This document shows, piece after piece, positions 8,879 through 18,309 of a stretch of DNA of 64,000 bases. A model generated the notes under the pieces. It worked only from the letters and a program-made list of their open reading frames with translations, had not been told where the DNA came from and did no database searches. The DNA comes from Actinomycetes bacterium. GTDB lineage: Bacteria; Actinomycetota; Acidimicrobiia; Acidimicrobiales; Acidimicrobiaceae. A program made the translations under genes and the position numbers. Position 1 is the stretch's first letter. Every line of letters begins with the position of its first letter. The stretch spans positions 1 to 64,000 of the forward strand of contig JAJZBG010000004.1 of the NCBI GenBank assembly GCA_021799035.1, given 5' to 3'.

Positions 8879-9334
8879 CTATCCTTGCGAAACCCTGCGG
8901 GCATTTTCGATTACATAGGGGACGGGGTTCTGGGCAGTGTGCGGATGCTCCGGCCCAGCGTAAACCTTGAGCTTCTTTGCCATGGCATGGCCAAGGCGGT
9001 TGTGGGGAAGCATGCCCTTGATGGATTTCTCGACGACAAACTCCGGCTTGGTCGCCAGAAGGTCTGCGTAGCTTGTGATGGTAAGAGCACCTGGATAACC
9101 AGAGTGACGGTAGTCGAACTTTCGCTCGGCCTTGTTCGAACTCATCGCAACCTTAGCTGCATTGACGACAATGACGTAATCGCCGGTGTCAAGATGTGGT
9201 GCATATATTGCCTTGTGCTTGCCACGAAGCAGGCTCGCGGCTACGGTGCTCAAACGACCCAGTACCAGGTCTTGGGCATCAATCACGTGCCACGTGCGCT
9301 TTATATCCGCTGGCTTCGTCGAGTAGGTACGCAT
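8879..9334 (-). CDS. rplM: Ribosomal protein L13
   Basis: Large-subunit assembly protein bound early to 23S rRNA. It opens with [16 protein letters not shown] and contains the family block [29 protein letters not shown]. At 151 residues it is slightly longer than E. coli L13 (142), mainly at the N terminus. It heads the L13-S9 pair after a 143-base gap from truA that contains a small hairpin, so a promoter or leader control here is plausible. Confidence 0.99.
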   Translation of the reverse strand: MRTYSTKPADIKRTWHVIDAQDLVLGRLSTVAASLLRGKHKAIYAPHLDTGDYVIVVNAAKVAMSSNKAERKFDYRHSGYPGALTITSYADLLATKPEFVVEKSIKGMLPHNRLGHAMAKKLKVYAGPEHPHTAQNPVPYVIENARRVSQG

Positions 9335-9416
9335 TCATTCCTCGCATGAAAACTGAAAACTCGGTCGAAAGAGATCGTCTCCTCCACCGCCAGCACAGCA
9401 CGGCAGAATTTCGACA

Positions 9417-9434
9417 CGGTATTCAATAATACCG
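9417..9434 (-). promoter_or_regulatory. Small hairpin in the rplM leader
   Basis: A seven-pair stem (CGGTATT with AATACCG) and four-base loop sit in the truA-rplM gap, about 83 bases before the rplM start. It lacks a U-tract. It may be part of an L13-type autoregulatory leader or have no function; only comparison across relatives could tell. Confidence 0.25.
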
Positions 9435-9477
9435 GATTATCCACAGACCTCGGTACGCTCGCCACGAGATTTGTGGT

Positions 9478-10323
9478 TCAATGCCAGCTCGGAACCACAC
9501 CCTCGTCATAGCCAACTTCCCAAAGCATCAGACCCGAAGCCGGAGCAAGCAGCTTCACCCACGAGCGATCGCGCGCGCCAAGGGCATCGGCAAGGTAGCC
9601 AGGACTCTTTTTCCCAGTGCCGACTTGATACAAAAGCCCAGCTATCGATCTGACCATCTGGTGGCAGAACGATGAGGCGGTTATCCATAGGTCGAGCCCG
9701 TCGGGCGTCTCTTCGAAAGAGACCTCGTCCACCCTTCTCGTAAGCGAAGCACCATTGGGGTCCTTGCGGCAAAAGCTCGAGAAATCGTGCTCCCCGATCA
9801 GAGCTTGGGCTGCATCGTGCATCTTGGACACGTTCAGCCTTTCGGAGACTGTCCAGCTGATCGGGCCGTTAAATGGGTCTCGGGTGGTGCCATATGCATA
9901 TCGGTACCTGTACTTGCGGTACTTTGCAGAGAATCTGGCGTTGAAATCATCTTTGGCAATCCACGCCCTCCGAACGGAAATCCTCTCGTCCACAAGCGAG
10001 TTCATCGACTTCACGAACCGCTGCCAGTCAAACTCCAGGCTGCGAGGGATTGGGAAGGATATCACCTGAGCTCGGGCATGCACCCCTGAGTCCGTCCTGC
10101 CGGCAACGGTGATCTTGGGTCGAAACCCCAGGCAGATCTCCATGACGCGAAGGAGCTCTCCTGCAACGGTTGGACGGCCCCACTGGTAAGCGAAGCCGGA
10201 AAAGCCCTTTCCCAGATACGAGACTATAGTGCCTACAATCTTCTGGTCAGAAACCAAAAGATCCGCATCCCGGCCTAGCTGGCCAGCGAAGCGGATCTCG
10301 GCAGATTCTGCGGAGTCAGTCAC
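9478..10323 (-). CDS. truA: tRNA pseudouridine synthase A
   Basis: Converts uridines 38-40 in tRNA anticodon stems to pseudouridine. The catalytic aspartate is D78 in [10 protein letters not shown], and the family motifs [16 protein letters not shown] and [13 protein letters not shown] follow. At 281 residues it has about 30 extra at the N terminus before the usual first strand. The start is GTG at 10323, overlapping the rplQ stop in a GTGA arrangement, which argues for translational coupling and supports the longer form. The L17-truA link is common in Gram-positive bacteria. Confidence 0.95.
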   Translation of the reverse strand: MTDSAESAEIRFAGQLGRDADLLVSDQKIVGTIVSYLGKGFSGFAYQWGRPTVAGELLRVMEICLGFRPKITVAGRTDSGVHARAQVISFPIPRSLEFDWQRFVKSMNSLVDERISVRRAWIAKDDFNARFSAKYRKYRYRYAYGTTRDPFNGPISWTVSERLNVSKMHDAAQALIGEHDFSSFCRKDPNGASLTRRVDEVSFEETPDGLDLWITASSFCHQMVRSIAGLLYQVGTGKKSPGYLADALGARDRSWVKLLAPASGLMLWEVGYDEGVVPSWH

Positions 10324-10673
10324 ACAAGCTCTATGACCGCCATGGCGGCGTTGTCTCCGTTTCGGGTTCCGAGCTTCAGAACCCTGGTATAGCCCCCGGG
10401 CCGGCCCTCATAGCGCGGACCGATCTCCTCGAACAGTTTGTGAGCCATGTCTTTATCCCGTAGAAATGACATCACCAAACGATGATTGTGCAAGCCACCG
10501 GTCTTGGCCTTCGTTATCAACTTCTCAGCCACTGGCCGCAGAGCTTTCGCCTTTGCCTCCGTGGTCACGATGGACTCCGCAGCAAAAAGCGAAGCGGCCA
10601 AATTCGCCATGATGGCCTTCTGATGTTGTGCATCACCGCCGAAACGGCGGCCCTTCTTTGGACGTCCCGGCAT
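10320..10673 (-). CDS. rplQ: Ribosomal protein L17
   Basis: Large-subunit protein near the exit tunnel. It contains the family start block [19 protein letters not shown] and the middle [16 protein letters not shown]. Its 117 residues are a normal core length without the long acidic tail seen in some actinobacteria. It begins 2 bases after rpoA and its stop overlaps the truA GTG by four bases. Confidence 0.99.
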   Translation of the reverse strand: MPGRPKKGRRFGGDAQHQKAIMANLAASLFAAESIVTTEAKAKALRPVAEKLITKAKTGGLHNHRLVMSFLRDKDMAHKLFEEIGPRYEGRPGGYTRVLKLGTRNGDNAAMAVIELV

Positions 10674-10675
10674 TT

Positions 10676-11614
10676 CTAATCCTTACTCTTTAGCATCAGT
10701 CCACGCTCTTGCAGGCGCGAGGTTACCTCGTCGAGCGACTTCTGACCGAAGTTTGTGATTGAAAGAAGGTCATCGGCTGTCCGCATGATCAGCTCGCCGA
10801 TGGTGTTGATCTGAGCCCTCTTGAGACAGTTGCGAGGCCTCTCGGTAAGATCAAGCTCTTCAATGGGCAGGCTAAGATCCGGCGAAATCTCCTCTTCCTC
10901 GACAATCTCAGACAGCTCGAGACCCATGGGATTCTCGCTCATCTCGGCTATGACGCCGAACAGGGTCCTGAGAGTGTCTCCTGCGGAAGCCAGGGCCTCC
11001 ACAGGTGTAATGGACCCGTCGCTCTCGATATCCAATATGAGCATGTCATAGTCGTTGGACTGCTCGACACGGGTTGGCTCGACAGTAATCATCACTCGCC
11101 TGATTGGAGAGAATATCGAATCCACAGGAATCACGCCGATAACTGACGAAGTCTTGTTCCTCTCAGCCGAACGATATCCCCTTCCACGATCCACCGTGGC
11201 ATCCAAGGCGAGACGGCCTCTCTCCGAAAGGGTCGCCAGCGCAAGATCGGGATTGATGATCTCTACATCGGAGGAAAGCTGGAAGTCTCCAGCCCGAACT
11301 ACTCCAGGACCTCTTACGTCAAGCCGGATGGTCACCGGCTCGTCGGAGTAGCTTCGAAAGACTATGTCCTTCAGGTTCAAGATGACGTCGGTCACGTCTT
11401 CTTTGACGCCAGGAAGGGTTGTGAATTCGTGCAACGCTTCATCGAAGCGCACCTGAGTGAGAGCCGCCCCTGGGATTGAGGAGAGCAATGCACGGCGAAG
11501 AGAGTTTCCAATCGTGTGGCCGAAGCCTGGCTCCAGGGGGCCGATTGCAAACTTTTGCCGATTGCCGACTTGTTCTCCTAGTTCCTCAACGGAAGGCCTC
11601 TGAATAAAGAGCAA
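10676..11614 (-). CDS. rpoA: RNA polymerase alpha subunit
   Basis: Assembly scaffold of RNA polymerase and target for activators and UP elements. The N-terminal domain (about 1-230) includes the dimer motif [21 protein letters not shown]; after an acidic linker ([11 protein letters not shown]) the C-terminal domain (about 250-312) has the helix-hairpin-helix [13 protein letters not shown] and [10 protein letters not shown]. At 312 residues it is typical. It sits between rpsD and rplQ in the standard alpha operon order, 18 bases from rpsD. Confidence 0.99.
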   Translation of the reverse strand: MLFIQRPSVEELGEQVGNRQKFAIGPLEPGFGHTIGNSLRRALLSSIPGAALTQVRFDEALHEFTTLPGVKEDVTDVILNLKDIVFRSYSDEPVTIRLDVRGPGVVRAGDFQLSSDVEIINPDLALATLSERGRLALDATVDRGRGYRSAERNKTSSVIGVIPVDSIFSPIRRVMITVEPTRVEQSNDYDMLILDIESDGSITPVEALASAGDTLRTLFGVIAEMSENPMGLELSEIVEEEEISPDLSLPIEELDLTERPRNCLKRAQINTIGELIMRTADDLLSITNFGQKSLDEVTSRLQERGLMLKSKD

Positions 11615-11632
11615 CGTATCTCCTTAGATCGT

Positions 11633-12259
11633 CTACTTGGAGTAAAGCTCAACTATGAGCTGCTCACGCACAGGAACATCGATGTGCTCGCGCAAAGGTG
11701 GGTTGAGAACGGTTGCTTCAAAACCGTCAGCGCTGAGCTCTAGCCATCCTGGGGCCTGTCGATCGATGGTGTCGCGGTTGTGCACCACGACAATGTATTC
11801 TCGAGCCTTTTCGACAATGGTCACCACGTCACCTTTTCGAACCCGCAGGGACGGAATTGTGACCCGCTTGCCGTTGACTCTGATAAGGCCATGCCGAACG
11901 AACTGGCGTGCCTGTGCCCTAGAAGACGCCCAACCGGTTCGGAACACCACGTTGTCGATCCGCATCTCAAGCATTGTGAGAAGGTTCTCTCCGGTAATCC
12001 CGTGCTGGCGATTGGCTTCCTTATACGTGTTCACGAATTGCTTCTCGAGAACACCGTAAATCCTTCGTGCCTTCTGCTTCTCACGAAGCTGAACCAGGTA
12101 CTCAGAGCCTTGACGTCCACGCTCGCGTCCGTGAACTCCAGGAGGGAACGGTCGGGACTCCATGGGGCACTTCGAAGAGTCACACTTTGGACCCTTCAGA
12201 TAAAGCTTCATCTTCTCTCTTCTGCAGAGACGGCAAACTGGTCCGGTATAACGAGCCAC
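11633..12259 (-). CDS. rpsD: Ribosomal protein S4, zinc-binding form
   Basis: Primary 16S rRNA-binding protein that nucleates assembly of the 30S body. The N terminus keeps a full four-cysteine zinc site (C9, C12, C26, C31), the C+ form, unlike E. coli S4. The S4 RNA-binding domain follows with RQFVRHGLIRVNGKRVTIPS. It has 208 residues, normal length. In some bacteria S4 represses its operon; I see no specific leader structure here to claim that. It lies 17 bases after rpsK and before rpoA. Confidence 0.99.
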   Translation of the reverse strand: MARYTGPVCRLCRREKMKLYLKGPKCDSSKCPMESRPFPPGVHGRERGRQGSEYLVQLREKQKARRIYGVLEKQFVNTYKEANRQHGITGENLLTMLEMRIDNVVFRTGWASSRAQARQFVRHGLIRVNGKRVTIPSLRVRKGDVVTIVEKAREYIVVVHNRDTIDRQAPGWLELSADGFEATVLNPPLREHIDVPVREQLIVELYSK

Positions 12260-12276
12260 TTGCTTCCTTTCTCGTA

Positions 12277-12675
12277 CTAGACCCTACGGCGCTTCTTGGG
12301 ACGGCAGCCGTTGTGGGGAACCGGAGTTACATCCTTGATGGACTTGATTTCGATGCCAGAGTTGGCAATTGCGCGGTGTGCCGTATCTCGGCCAGATCCC
12401 GGCCCCTTGAGCAGCACGTCGACATGACGGACGCCGTGCTCCATTGCCCTTTTCGCACAGGCCTCAGCAGCAAGCTGAGCGGCAAATGGGGTGGACTTTC
12501 TCGAGCCCTTGAAGCCTACGTTTCCCGCACTCGCCCACGCAAGAACGTTGCCTTCCTGATCTGTTATGGAGACGATCGTGTTGTTGAAGGATGAATGAAT
12601 ATGGGCCACCCCATATGCGATGTTCTTCCTATCGCGCCGTCTGGGGCGCCTGCCGCCTGGCTTGGTCTTGGCCAT
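12277..12675 (-). CDS. rpsK: Ribosomal protein S11
   Basis: 30S platform protein beside the E site. Conserved blocks are [31 protein letters not shown] and the basic end [13 protein letters not shown]. Its 132 residues are the normal size. The start shares one base with the rpsM stop (TAATG), so the two are translationally linked. Confidence 0.99.
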   Translation of the reverse strand: MAKTKPGGRRPRRRDRKNIAYGVAHIHSSFNNTIVSITDQEGNVLAWASAGNVGFKGSRKSTPFAAQLAAEACAKRAMEHGVRHVDVLLKGPGSGRDTAHRAIANSGIEIKSIKDVTPVPHNGCRPKKRRRV

Positions 12676-13052
12676 TACTTACGTACCTTCTTCTTACCAG
12701 CTACTGTCTTCTTCGGACCCTTGCGCGTTCTCGCGTTAGTGTGAGTTCTTTGACCTCGCACAGGCAGCCCTTTGCGGTGCCGCAAACCCTGGTAAGAAGC
12801 AATCTCCATCTTCCGCTTGATGTCTTGGGCCACATCTCGTCTCAGATCACCTTCGACCTTGAGATTGGCATCGATCCAAGTCCTAAGCTTCAGTACTTCC
12901 TCATCGGTAAGATCTCGAACCCTTGTGTTGGGGTCGACACCCGTTGCTTCGCAAATCTGCTGAGAGGTGGTCAAACCCACTCCAAAGATGTAGGTCAGAG
13001 CTACCTCCAACCTCTTTTCCCTTGGAATGTCTACTCCGGCTATACGTGCCAT
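12675..13052 (-). CDS. rpsM: Ribosomal protein S13
   Basis: 30S head protein that contacts P-site tRNA and forms the intersubunit bridge with L5. It opens [23 protein letters not shown], continues with the helix-two-turn-helix region, and ends in the family pattern [19 protein letters not shown] plus a lysine-rich tail. Length is 125 residues, as expected. It follows rpmJ by four bases. Confidence 0.99.
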   Translation of the reverse strand: MARIAGVDIPREKRLEVALTYIFGVGLTTSQQICEATGVDPNTRVRDLTDEEVLKLRTWIDANLKVEGDLRRDVAQDIKRKMEIASYQGLRHRKGLPVRGQRTHTNARTRKGPKKTVAGKKKVRK

Positions 13053-13056
13053 GTAA

Positions 13057-13170
13057 TTAACCCTGCCGTTGCTTGTGTCGTGGATTTTCGCAAATGACTT
13101 GAACCCGCCCGTGACGGCGGATCACCTTGCACTTTTCACAAATTGTCTTGACGCTAGCTCTAACCTTCAA
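13057..13170 (-). CDS. rpmJ: Ribosomal protein L36, TTG start
   Basis: A 37-residue zinc-ribbon protein of the large subunit, too short and with too unusual a start to be picked up easily. Reading the minus strand from TTG at 13168-13170 gives [20 protein letters not shown] and a normal ending KQRQG before TAA. The zinc ligands C11, C14, C27 and H32 are all present, the C+ form. A purine-rich stretch (AGGGGAAAAAG) precedes the TTG. It lies between infA and rpsM, the standard place. I am confident because sequence, length and position all match the family. Confidence 0.97.
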   Translation of the reverse strand: MKVRASVKTICEKCKVIRRHGRVQVICENPRHKQRQG

Positions 13171-13224
13171 CTTTTTCCCCTGATCAGTTGGGATTTTCCA
13201 TTGGAACCTGCCGGTTCGTGGACC

Positions 13225-13449
13225 TTACTTGTATCGGTAGGTAATTCTTCCTCTTGTGAGGTCGTAAGGAGTAAGTTCAATCTGGACCCTGTCGCCTGGA
13301 AGTATGCGGATCCGGTGCATCCTCATCTTTCCAGAACTGTGCGCAAGCACCTTGTGTCCATTCTCAAGCTCGACACGGAACATAGCATTCGGCAAGGGCT
13401 CGATAACGGTCCCTTCCAAAACGATCACATCTTCCTTGGGCTTGGTCAG
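13225..13449 (-). CDS. infA: Translation initiation factor IF-1, probable CTG start
   Basis: OB-fold protein that blocks the A site during initiation. The core [27 protein letters not shown] and the end [13 protein letters not shown] are typical. The longest frame opens at TTG 13467, but AAGGAGG at 13455-13461 lies inside that frame and is spaced five bases from an in-frame CTG at 13447-13449. Starting there gives about 74 residues (TKPKEDVI...), the usual IF-1 length of 71-75, and no ATG, GTG or TTG offers a better fit. CTG initiation is therefore inferred, with the TTG as fallback. It follows map after a 242-base spacer with no other gene and precedes rpmJ by 54 bases. Confidence 0.9.
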   Translation of the reverse strand: MTKPKEDVIVLEGTVIEPLPNAMFRVELENGHKVLAHSSGKMRMHRIRILPGDRVQIELTPYDLTRGRITYRYK

Positions 13450-13691
13450 CTCACCCTCCTTAAACAAAATCCCATCACTGCAGGAACTCTCCGATACGCC
13501 AATTCAAACTTCGCGAATAGCTCACTAAAAATTCAGCGAGGTATTCGACTTGGTCCGGTTTACAGGTCTCAGCTTTGCTAAAGTTGGGCATAGCTCTGCC
13601 AAAGACCCGAGGAAACATTATATTAGCTGTTGCAGCGTATTCAGTCTGCCGAACCTCGGCTTTTCCTTGCTGTAAGATCACAGATTTATGT

Positions 13692-14429
13692 TCACTGCGT
13701 AAGGATCTCCGGCCCGTTTTCCAAAATTGCTATGGTGTGCTCGAAGTGAGCTGACAGCGACCCATCCGCCGTCACAACGCTCCAGCCGTCGTCTAGGGTC
13801 ACCGTCTCTTGTCCTCCCACATTTACCATGGGCTCAACTGCCAAAACGTTTCCCACCTTGAGTTTGGGACCGGCGTTCCCTGGCCAATAGTTCGGCACGC
13901 TCGGCGGCTCGTGCATCGCCGTTCCGATTCCATGGCCAACGTAGTCTTTGACCACGCTGAAGCCCTCAGCTTCGACAATCTTCTCGACGACCCTGCCTAT
14001 GTCGTGAAGGCGGTTGCCTTCGACCATCACGTCTACTGCTGCCATCAGGGAGCGTTCCGTGACGTCAATCAGGTGTTGCGCCAACTTCGATATCTTTCCC
14101 ACTCCCATCGTGTAGGCAGAGTCTCCATGGTAGCCATCGACGATGGCTCCGCAGTCGATGGAGATGATGTCACCTTCCTTGAGCCTGTAATTGCCCGGGA
14201 TGCCATGGACAATCATCGAATTCGGCGAGGTGCAGATCGTTGCGGGAAAGCCGTGGTAATTCAGAAAATTGGATTTGGCACCCCGCTTTTCAAGAACCTG
14301 CCTGGATGCTTTGTCAAGCTCCATGGTGGTGATTCCGGGGCGCACCATGTCCATGATCCGCTCCTTGATCTCGACAACCACTTTGCCGGCCTTGCGCATC
14401 TTTGCTATCTCTTCGCTATTGCGCCTCAC
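13692..14429 (-). CDS. map: Methionine aminopeptidase, type I
   Basis: Removes the initiator methionine from new proteins. All five metal ligands are present: D92, D103, H166, E199 and E230, with the catalytic H75 as well. Length is 245 residues, the short type I form without the N-terminal SH3-binding zinc extension found in a second actinobacterial MetAP. The start is GTG at 14429; the nearby ATG is out of frame and soon stops. It follows adk after 36 bases in the secY-adk-map order. Confidence 0.97.
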   Translation of the reverse strand: MRRNSEEIAKMRKAGKVVVEIKERIMDMVRPGITTMELDKASRQVLEKRGAKSNFLNYHGFPATICTSPNSMIVHGIPGNYRLKEGDIISIDCGAIVDGYHGDSAYTMGVGKISKLAQHLIDVTERSLMAAVDVMVEGNRLHDIGRVVEKIVEAEGFSVVKDYVGHGIGTAMHEPPSVPNYWPGNAGPKLKVGNVLAVEPMVNVGGQETVTLDDGWSVVTADGSLSAHFEHTIAILENGPEILTQ

Positions 14430-14465
14430 ACATGCCCCAAATCCATGCTGACGAGCCAGCAGTCT

Positions 14466-15131
14466 CTAACTTTTGCCATTCCGTGCAGCTTCGACAACCT
14501 CAATCAGCCGTTCCATGACCTCGTCTGGCGTGCCAACTCCGTCGACTACAACCAGCAGATTCCTATCCGAATAAAACTTGAGAAGTGGCGCGGTGGACTC
14601 TTCGTAAAGATCGAGCCTGCGACGTATTGCCGTCTCGGTGTCGTCAGGACGTTGGACAACCTCGCCTCCACACAGATCACAAGTCCAATTCAGTTTAGGC
14701 GGCGCTTCGAGGGAGTAGTTCGCCCCACACGTGGCGCAGACTCTTCGGGATGATAGTCGTCGAAGAACCAATTCGGTAGGGACATCCAGATCTAGAACGA
14801 GGTCCAGGGAGTTGGGCTTCACCATCTCATCGAGTGCCTTTGCCTGGACAGTGGTCCTTGGGAACCCATCGAGCAAAAAGCCGCGCGAAGCATCCGCCTC
14901 TGCGAGCCGCTCTTCGACGATCCCCATTACGACGTCATCGGGGATGAGCTCTCCGCTGTCCATATAGGATTTAGCGAGGCGACCGAACTCAGTCCCAGCC
15001 TTTACCGCAGCCCTAAGCATGTCTCCTGTAGATATGTGGGGCACCGCAAGGTAGTGTGACAGCCGAACACACTGCGTGCCTTTTCCTGCGCCCTGTTTCC
15101 CGAGGACCACCAGCCTTGCGCCGCGCGTCAC
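14466..15131 (-). CDS. adk: Adenylate kinase with zinc lid
   Basis: Interconverts AMP plus ATP with two ADP, setting the adenylate balance. The P-loop is GKQGAGKGT at 11-19. The long LID domain carries a four-cysteine zinc site (C132, C135, C151, C154), typical of Gram-positive and many thermophilic enzymes; the 221-residue length fits the long-lid class. The AMP site DGFPRT is intact at 88-93. It follows secY by 21 bases. Confidence 0.98.
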   Translation of the reverse strand: MTRGARLVVLGKQGAGKGTQCVRLSHYLAVPHISTGDMLRAAVKAGTEFGRLAKSYMDSGELIPDDVVMGIVEERLAEADASRGFLLDGFPRTTVQAKALDEMVKPNSLDLVLDLDVPTELVLRRLSSRRVCATCGANYSLEAPPKLNWTCDLCGGEVVQRPDDTETAIRRRLDLYEESTAPLLKFYSDRNLLVVVDGVGTPDEVMERLIEVVEAARNGKS

Positions 15132-15152
15132 CTACAACCTCCCATTCAATCT

Positions 15153-16451
15153 CTAATGAAGAAACCCTTCATAGTTGCGCATAGTCAACTGAGAATCGAC
15201 CTGCTTCATCGTCTCCAACGCCACCACTACAGCGATAAGCAGCGTCGTTCCGGCAAATGGATAACCAGTTATGTGCCATAGCGCCAAGGCTACGGAAGGA
15301 AGAAGCGCAACTACAGCTAGGAATAGAGATCCGGGAAGCGTGATCCTGTTGAGGATCTTCGACAAGAACCGCTCCGTGGCCTGCCCGGGCCTTATGCCGG
15401 GAATGTATCCCCCCTGCTTCCTGAGAATGTCAGCCTGCTGGTAAGGGTCAAAGGTCACTTGGACGTAGAAGAAGGTGAAAAGAACAATCAGAACTCCGTA
15501 TACGGAGATATAGACAAAGCTGGTGGGTGAAACCAGATGGTTGTTGATGAAGGACCTGAAGCCTGCGCCAGGAATCACGTTGGAAAGAAGCACTGGAAAG
15601 TAGAGGATCGATGACGCGAAGATAATCGGAACAACACCGGCCTGGTTCACCTTCAGGGGGATGTGAGTCGTCTCTCCGCCATACAGCTGGCGACCCACCA
15701 CCCTTCGAGGAAAGGTGACCGGAATACGCCTCTGTCCCTGCTCCACGAAAACGATCGCGACAAGAATCAAGATGGCAAGCACGATTATCACGGCGAATTT
15801 CAGCTTCCCAGCCTGCGCGTAGATGATCCTTCCCCCACCTGGAATGCCTGCAACGACACTAGCAAATATAAGGATGGACATCCCCTGCCCAATTCCGCGA
15901 ACCGTGATGAGTTCGGCAAGCCACATCACGAAGGCGGTTCCTGCGGTCATCGTGACAACGATGAACAGGACCCTAGGCACCGTAAAGTTCGGAATCAAAT
16001 CCACACTCTGTCCCGTGGGAAGGATTCCTGCCCCGCCGTTGTGAAAGACAAAGGCGAGCCCTGTCGACTGCATCACGGCGAGTGCAACTGTGAAATACCT
16101 GGTTGTCTGAGTAATCTTTTTCTGGCCGACAGCGCCTTCGTCCCTCCACTCAGCCAGCTTGGGAATTACCGAAGTAAGCAGCTGAATGATGATGGATGCC
16201 GTGATGTACGGCATGATGCCAAGCCCGAAGACGGCGAAGCGCGTCAAGGCGCCTCCAGAAAACAGGTTCAGAAAGCCCAGCACCCCTCCAAGGCCACTGG
16301 TGCCTGTCTCGAACTGTCTCACCGCATTGAAATCGATGCCCGGAACTGGGACATTGGAACCAAGCTGGTAAATAGCCACAACCAGCAGGGTGAACAGAAC
16401 CTTGTTCCGCAGCTCTCTGACTTTGAAGATATTCGACAATGACCCAAACAC
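15153..16451 (-). CDS. secY: Protein translocase subunit SecY
   Basis: Channel subunit of the Sec translocon, ten predicted membrane helices over 432 residues. The opening FKVRELRNKVLFTLLVVAIYQLG, the plug-region glycines and the cytosolic loop RRVVGRQLYGGETTHIPLKVNQAGV are family features. The start is GTG at 16451. It works with SecE (encoded at 42335-42634) at the plasma membrane. A terminator-like hairpin separates it from rplO, so secY-adk-map and what follows may have their own promoter in the 183-base spacer, or be expressed below the upstream ribosomal genes by attenuation. Confidence 0.98.
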   Translation of the reverse strand: MFGSLSNIFKVRELRNKVLFTLLVVAIYQLGSNVPVPGIDFNAVRQFETGTSGLGGVLGFLNLFSGGALTRFAVFGLGIMPYITASIIIQLLTSVIPKLAEWRDEGAVGQKKITQTTRYFTVALAVMQSTGLAFVFHNGGAGILPTGQSVDLIPNFTVPRVLFIVVTMTAGTAFVMWLAELITVRGIGQGMSILIFASVVAGIPGGGRIIYAQAGKLKFAVIIVLAILILVAIVFVEQGQRRIPVTFPRRVVGRQLYGGETTHIPLKVNQAGVVPIIFASSILYFPVLLSNVIPGAGFRSFINNHLVSPTSFVYISVYGVLIVLFTFFYVQVTFDPYQQADILRKQGGYIPGIRPGQATERFLSKILNRITLPGSLFLAVVALLPSVALALWHITGYPFAGTTLLIAVVVALETMKQVDSQLTMRNYEGFLH

Positions 16452-16579
16452 AAATTACCGCCAGTTCATCTCTACGATCCGCCACTTGAGAGCCAATCCC
16501 AATGGCCTGCTTTTCAACGAAGTACTCTCACACTAGTTCAACAGCTTGCAAATTTCGAATGCGTCTCCACGGTTATAGC

Positions 16580-16616
16580 AAAAAACAGGCGGCCGGATTG
16601 CAACCAACCACCTGTT
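16580..16616 (-). terminator. Terminator-like hairpin between rplO and secY
   Basis: On the minus strand, a stem of 12-13 pairs with three G-U wobbles (16604-16616 with 16584-16596) and a seven-base loop is followed directly by six U residues. It begins about 19 bases past the rplO stop. Stem, loop and U-tract are those of an intrinsic terminator, so transcription from the spc cluster should be cut or reduced before secY. Confidence 0.8.
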
Positions 16617-16634
16617 CCCACACGAAACCGCAAC

Positions 16635-17135
16635 CTATCTATTGGTTATTGCGTTTCCCTTTGCAGGCGGACGGCCATTGCCAAACGGGAGATCCAGCTT
16701 GATCGCCGACCCGCCTTTCGAGACAATTGCGGCATGCGCCGACTCAGAAAAGGCGTGGGCCGAGACCGTTACTCCGCTACTGAGAGTCCCTCTTCCCAAC
16801 ACCTTGACAAGTCCATTTTTGGATACCAAGCCATAGGCCTTCAGAACTTCGACATCGATGACAACGACCCCTTGAGATGCCAGGGTTTGGATATCGTCCA
16901 AGTTCACAACGTTGTACTCGACACGAAACGGGTTCTTGAATCCCTTCAGCTTGGGTATGCGCTGAACCAGCGGCAGCTGTCCACCCTCGAAACCTACAGG
17001 TATCGTGTCGCGAGCTCCCTGCCCCTTGGTGCCTCTTCCGGCTGTCTTTCCACCCCTACCTGCCGTGCCTCTACCAACGCGCTTCTCGCGCTTGGTAGCA
17101 CCGGCGGCGGGAGCCAAATCATGCAGCTTTATCAT
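16635..17135 (-). CDS. rplO: Ribosomal protein L15
   Basis: Late-assembling large-subunit protein at the central part of 23S rRNA. The glycine- and arginine-rich N terminus (KREKRVGRGTAGRGGKTAGRG) and the block GFEGGQLPLVQRIPKLKGF are typical. At 166 residues it is slightly longer than E. coli L15 (144). It follows rpmD by 2 bases and is last before the hairpin preceding secY. Confidence 0.99.
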   Translation of the reverse strand: MIKLHDLAPAAGATKREKRVGRGTAGRGGKTAGRGTKGQGARDTIPVGFEGGQLPLVQRIPKLKGFKNPFRVEYNVVNLDDIQTLASQGVVVIDVEVLKAYGLVSKNGLVKVLGRGTLSSGVTVSAHAFSESAHAAIVSKGGSAIKLDLPFGNGRPPAKGNAITNR

Positions 17136-17137
17136 CT

Positions 17138-17329
17138 CTACGCCTCTTTTTCCTCTACAGACACGAGGTGGCTAACCCTGGCAATCATCCCGCGAATCTC
17201 GGGACGATCAGCGTGAAGACGTGTCTTTCCAATGCGGCCAAGCCCCAGAGCCTTGAGAGTACCCCGATGCTTCGGCTTGGTTCCGATTGAAGAGCGGACC
17301 TGTCGAACCAAAAGTTGCCTCTCAGCCAT
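17138..17329 (-). CDS. rpmD: Ribosomal protein L30
   Basis: Small large-subunit protein, 63 residues. It shows the family pattern QVRSSIGTKPKHRGTLKALGLGRI and ends with a short acidic tail (VSVEEKEA). The start overlaps the rpsE stop by one base (TGATG). Its presence between S5 and L15 is standard; some bacteria lack it. Confidence 0.98.
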   Translation of the reverse strand: MAERQLLVRQVRSSIGTKPKHRGTLKALGLGRIGKTRLHADRPEIRGMIARVSHLVSVEEKEA

Positions 17330-17874
17330 CAGCCAACCTCCCCGCTCTGGGAAACAGCCTTCGACTCTTTGTACGCGTTGAGAATGCCCCGAGGGATAAT
17401 CTCGTCAGCTGGCTTCCCTCTAAGATCGGCAATCTCGTCAGGTCTTTTAAGGTTTCTCAATCCAGCTATTGTTGCATGGGCCACGTTGATCCCGTTAGAC
17501 GACCCGAGGCTTTTTGCCAGTATGTCGTGTATGCCAGCCATCTCCAGGATTGCCCTAGCTGCACCTCCTGCAATGACCCCGGTACCAGGAGCCGCAGGCT
17601 TGAGCAAAACCCTTCCTGCTCCAGCTTGACCTATAGTCGGGTGCGTGATGGTCGATCCCGCTAGCGGCACATCGAACAGGTTCTTCTTGGCCTCCTCGAT
17701 CCCCTTCTGGACGGCCAAACCGGCCTCCTTGGCCTTCCCGTACCCAAGGCCAACCTTTCCATGTCCATCACCTATAACCATCAAAGCGGTGAAGGAGAAC
17801 CTTCTACCACCTTTCACCACCTTGGCGACACGGTTGACCTTTATGGTGCGCTCTTCGAATCCGGTATCAGCCAT
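17329..17874 (-). CDS. rpsE: Ribosomal protein S5
   Basis: 30S protein important for decoding fidelity and mRNA unwinding at the entry tunnel. The double-stranded-RNA-binding fold and the S5 fold are both present: [25 protein letters not shown], then [20 protein letters not shown]. Length is 181 residues. It starts 2 bases after rplR and overlaps rpmD by one base. Confidence 0.99.
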   Translation of the reverse strand: MADTGFEERTIKVNRVAKVVKGGRRFSFTALMVIGDGHGKVGLGYGKAKEAGLAVQKGIEEAKKNLFDVPLAGSTITHPTIGQAGAGRVLLKPAAPGTGVIAGGAARAILEMAGIHDILAKSLGSSNGINVAHATIAGLRNLKRPDEIADLRGKPADEIIPRGILNAYKESKAVSQSGEVG

Positions 17875-17876
17875 TC

Positions 17877-18236
17877 CTAAAACTCCAATCCACCGGCACG
17901 AGCGCTGTCGGCCAAAGCAGCAACCCTACCGTGATACTTGAATCCGCCTCGGTCGAATACAACGACGGAAATATCCTTCTCCTTGGCCCGGGAGGCCAGC
18001 AGCTCTCCAACCCTGCGCGCTGCATCGATATTGCCGGTGGCCTTTCCCTTGAACTCTGCTTCGACGGTAGAGGCTGCAACCAGGGTCTTGCTAGCGGAGT
18101 CATCGATCAACTGGGCAACGATGTGCTTGTTGGATCGGAACACCGCCAGTCGTGGTCTCGCTGCCGAACCCACCACAAGCCGCCGAACTCTAAAATGACG
18201 CTTCTGCCTCAGCGCCTGTGAGCTTTGCGTTGACAT
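17877..18236 (-). CDS. rplR: Ribosomal protein L18
   Basis: Binds 5S rRNA together with L5 and L25. Family motifs are [20 protein letters not shown] and the ending [19 protein letters not shown]. Length is 119 residues, normal. It follows rplF after 73 bases, a larger gap than its neighbours, containing only a five-pair inverted repeat without U-tract. Confidence 0.99.
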   Translation of the reverse strand: MSTQSSQALRQKRHFRVRRLVVGSAARPRLAVFRSNKHIVAQLIDDSASKTLVAASTVEAEFKGKATGNIDAARRVGELLASRAKEKDISVVVFDRGGFKYHGRVAALADSARAGGLEF

Positions 18237-18309
18237 CTAAAACTTTCCTTCCAATACCACTAACCTGCACCATGCCCCAGTCGATCTTCCAGATCGAACC
18301 AAAGGCCTG

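Noticed and set aside
13475-13681. 68-residue minus-strand frame between infA and map
   Set aside because: No recognisable motif and no family match by eye; treated as spacer.
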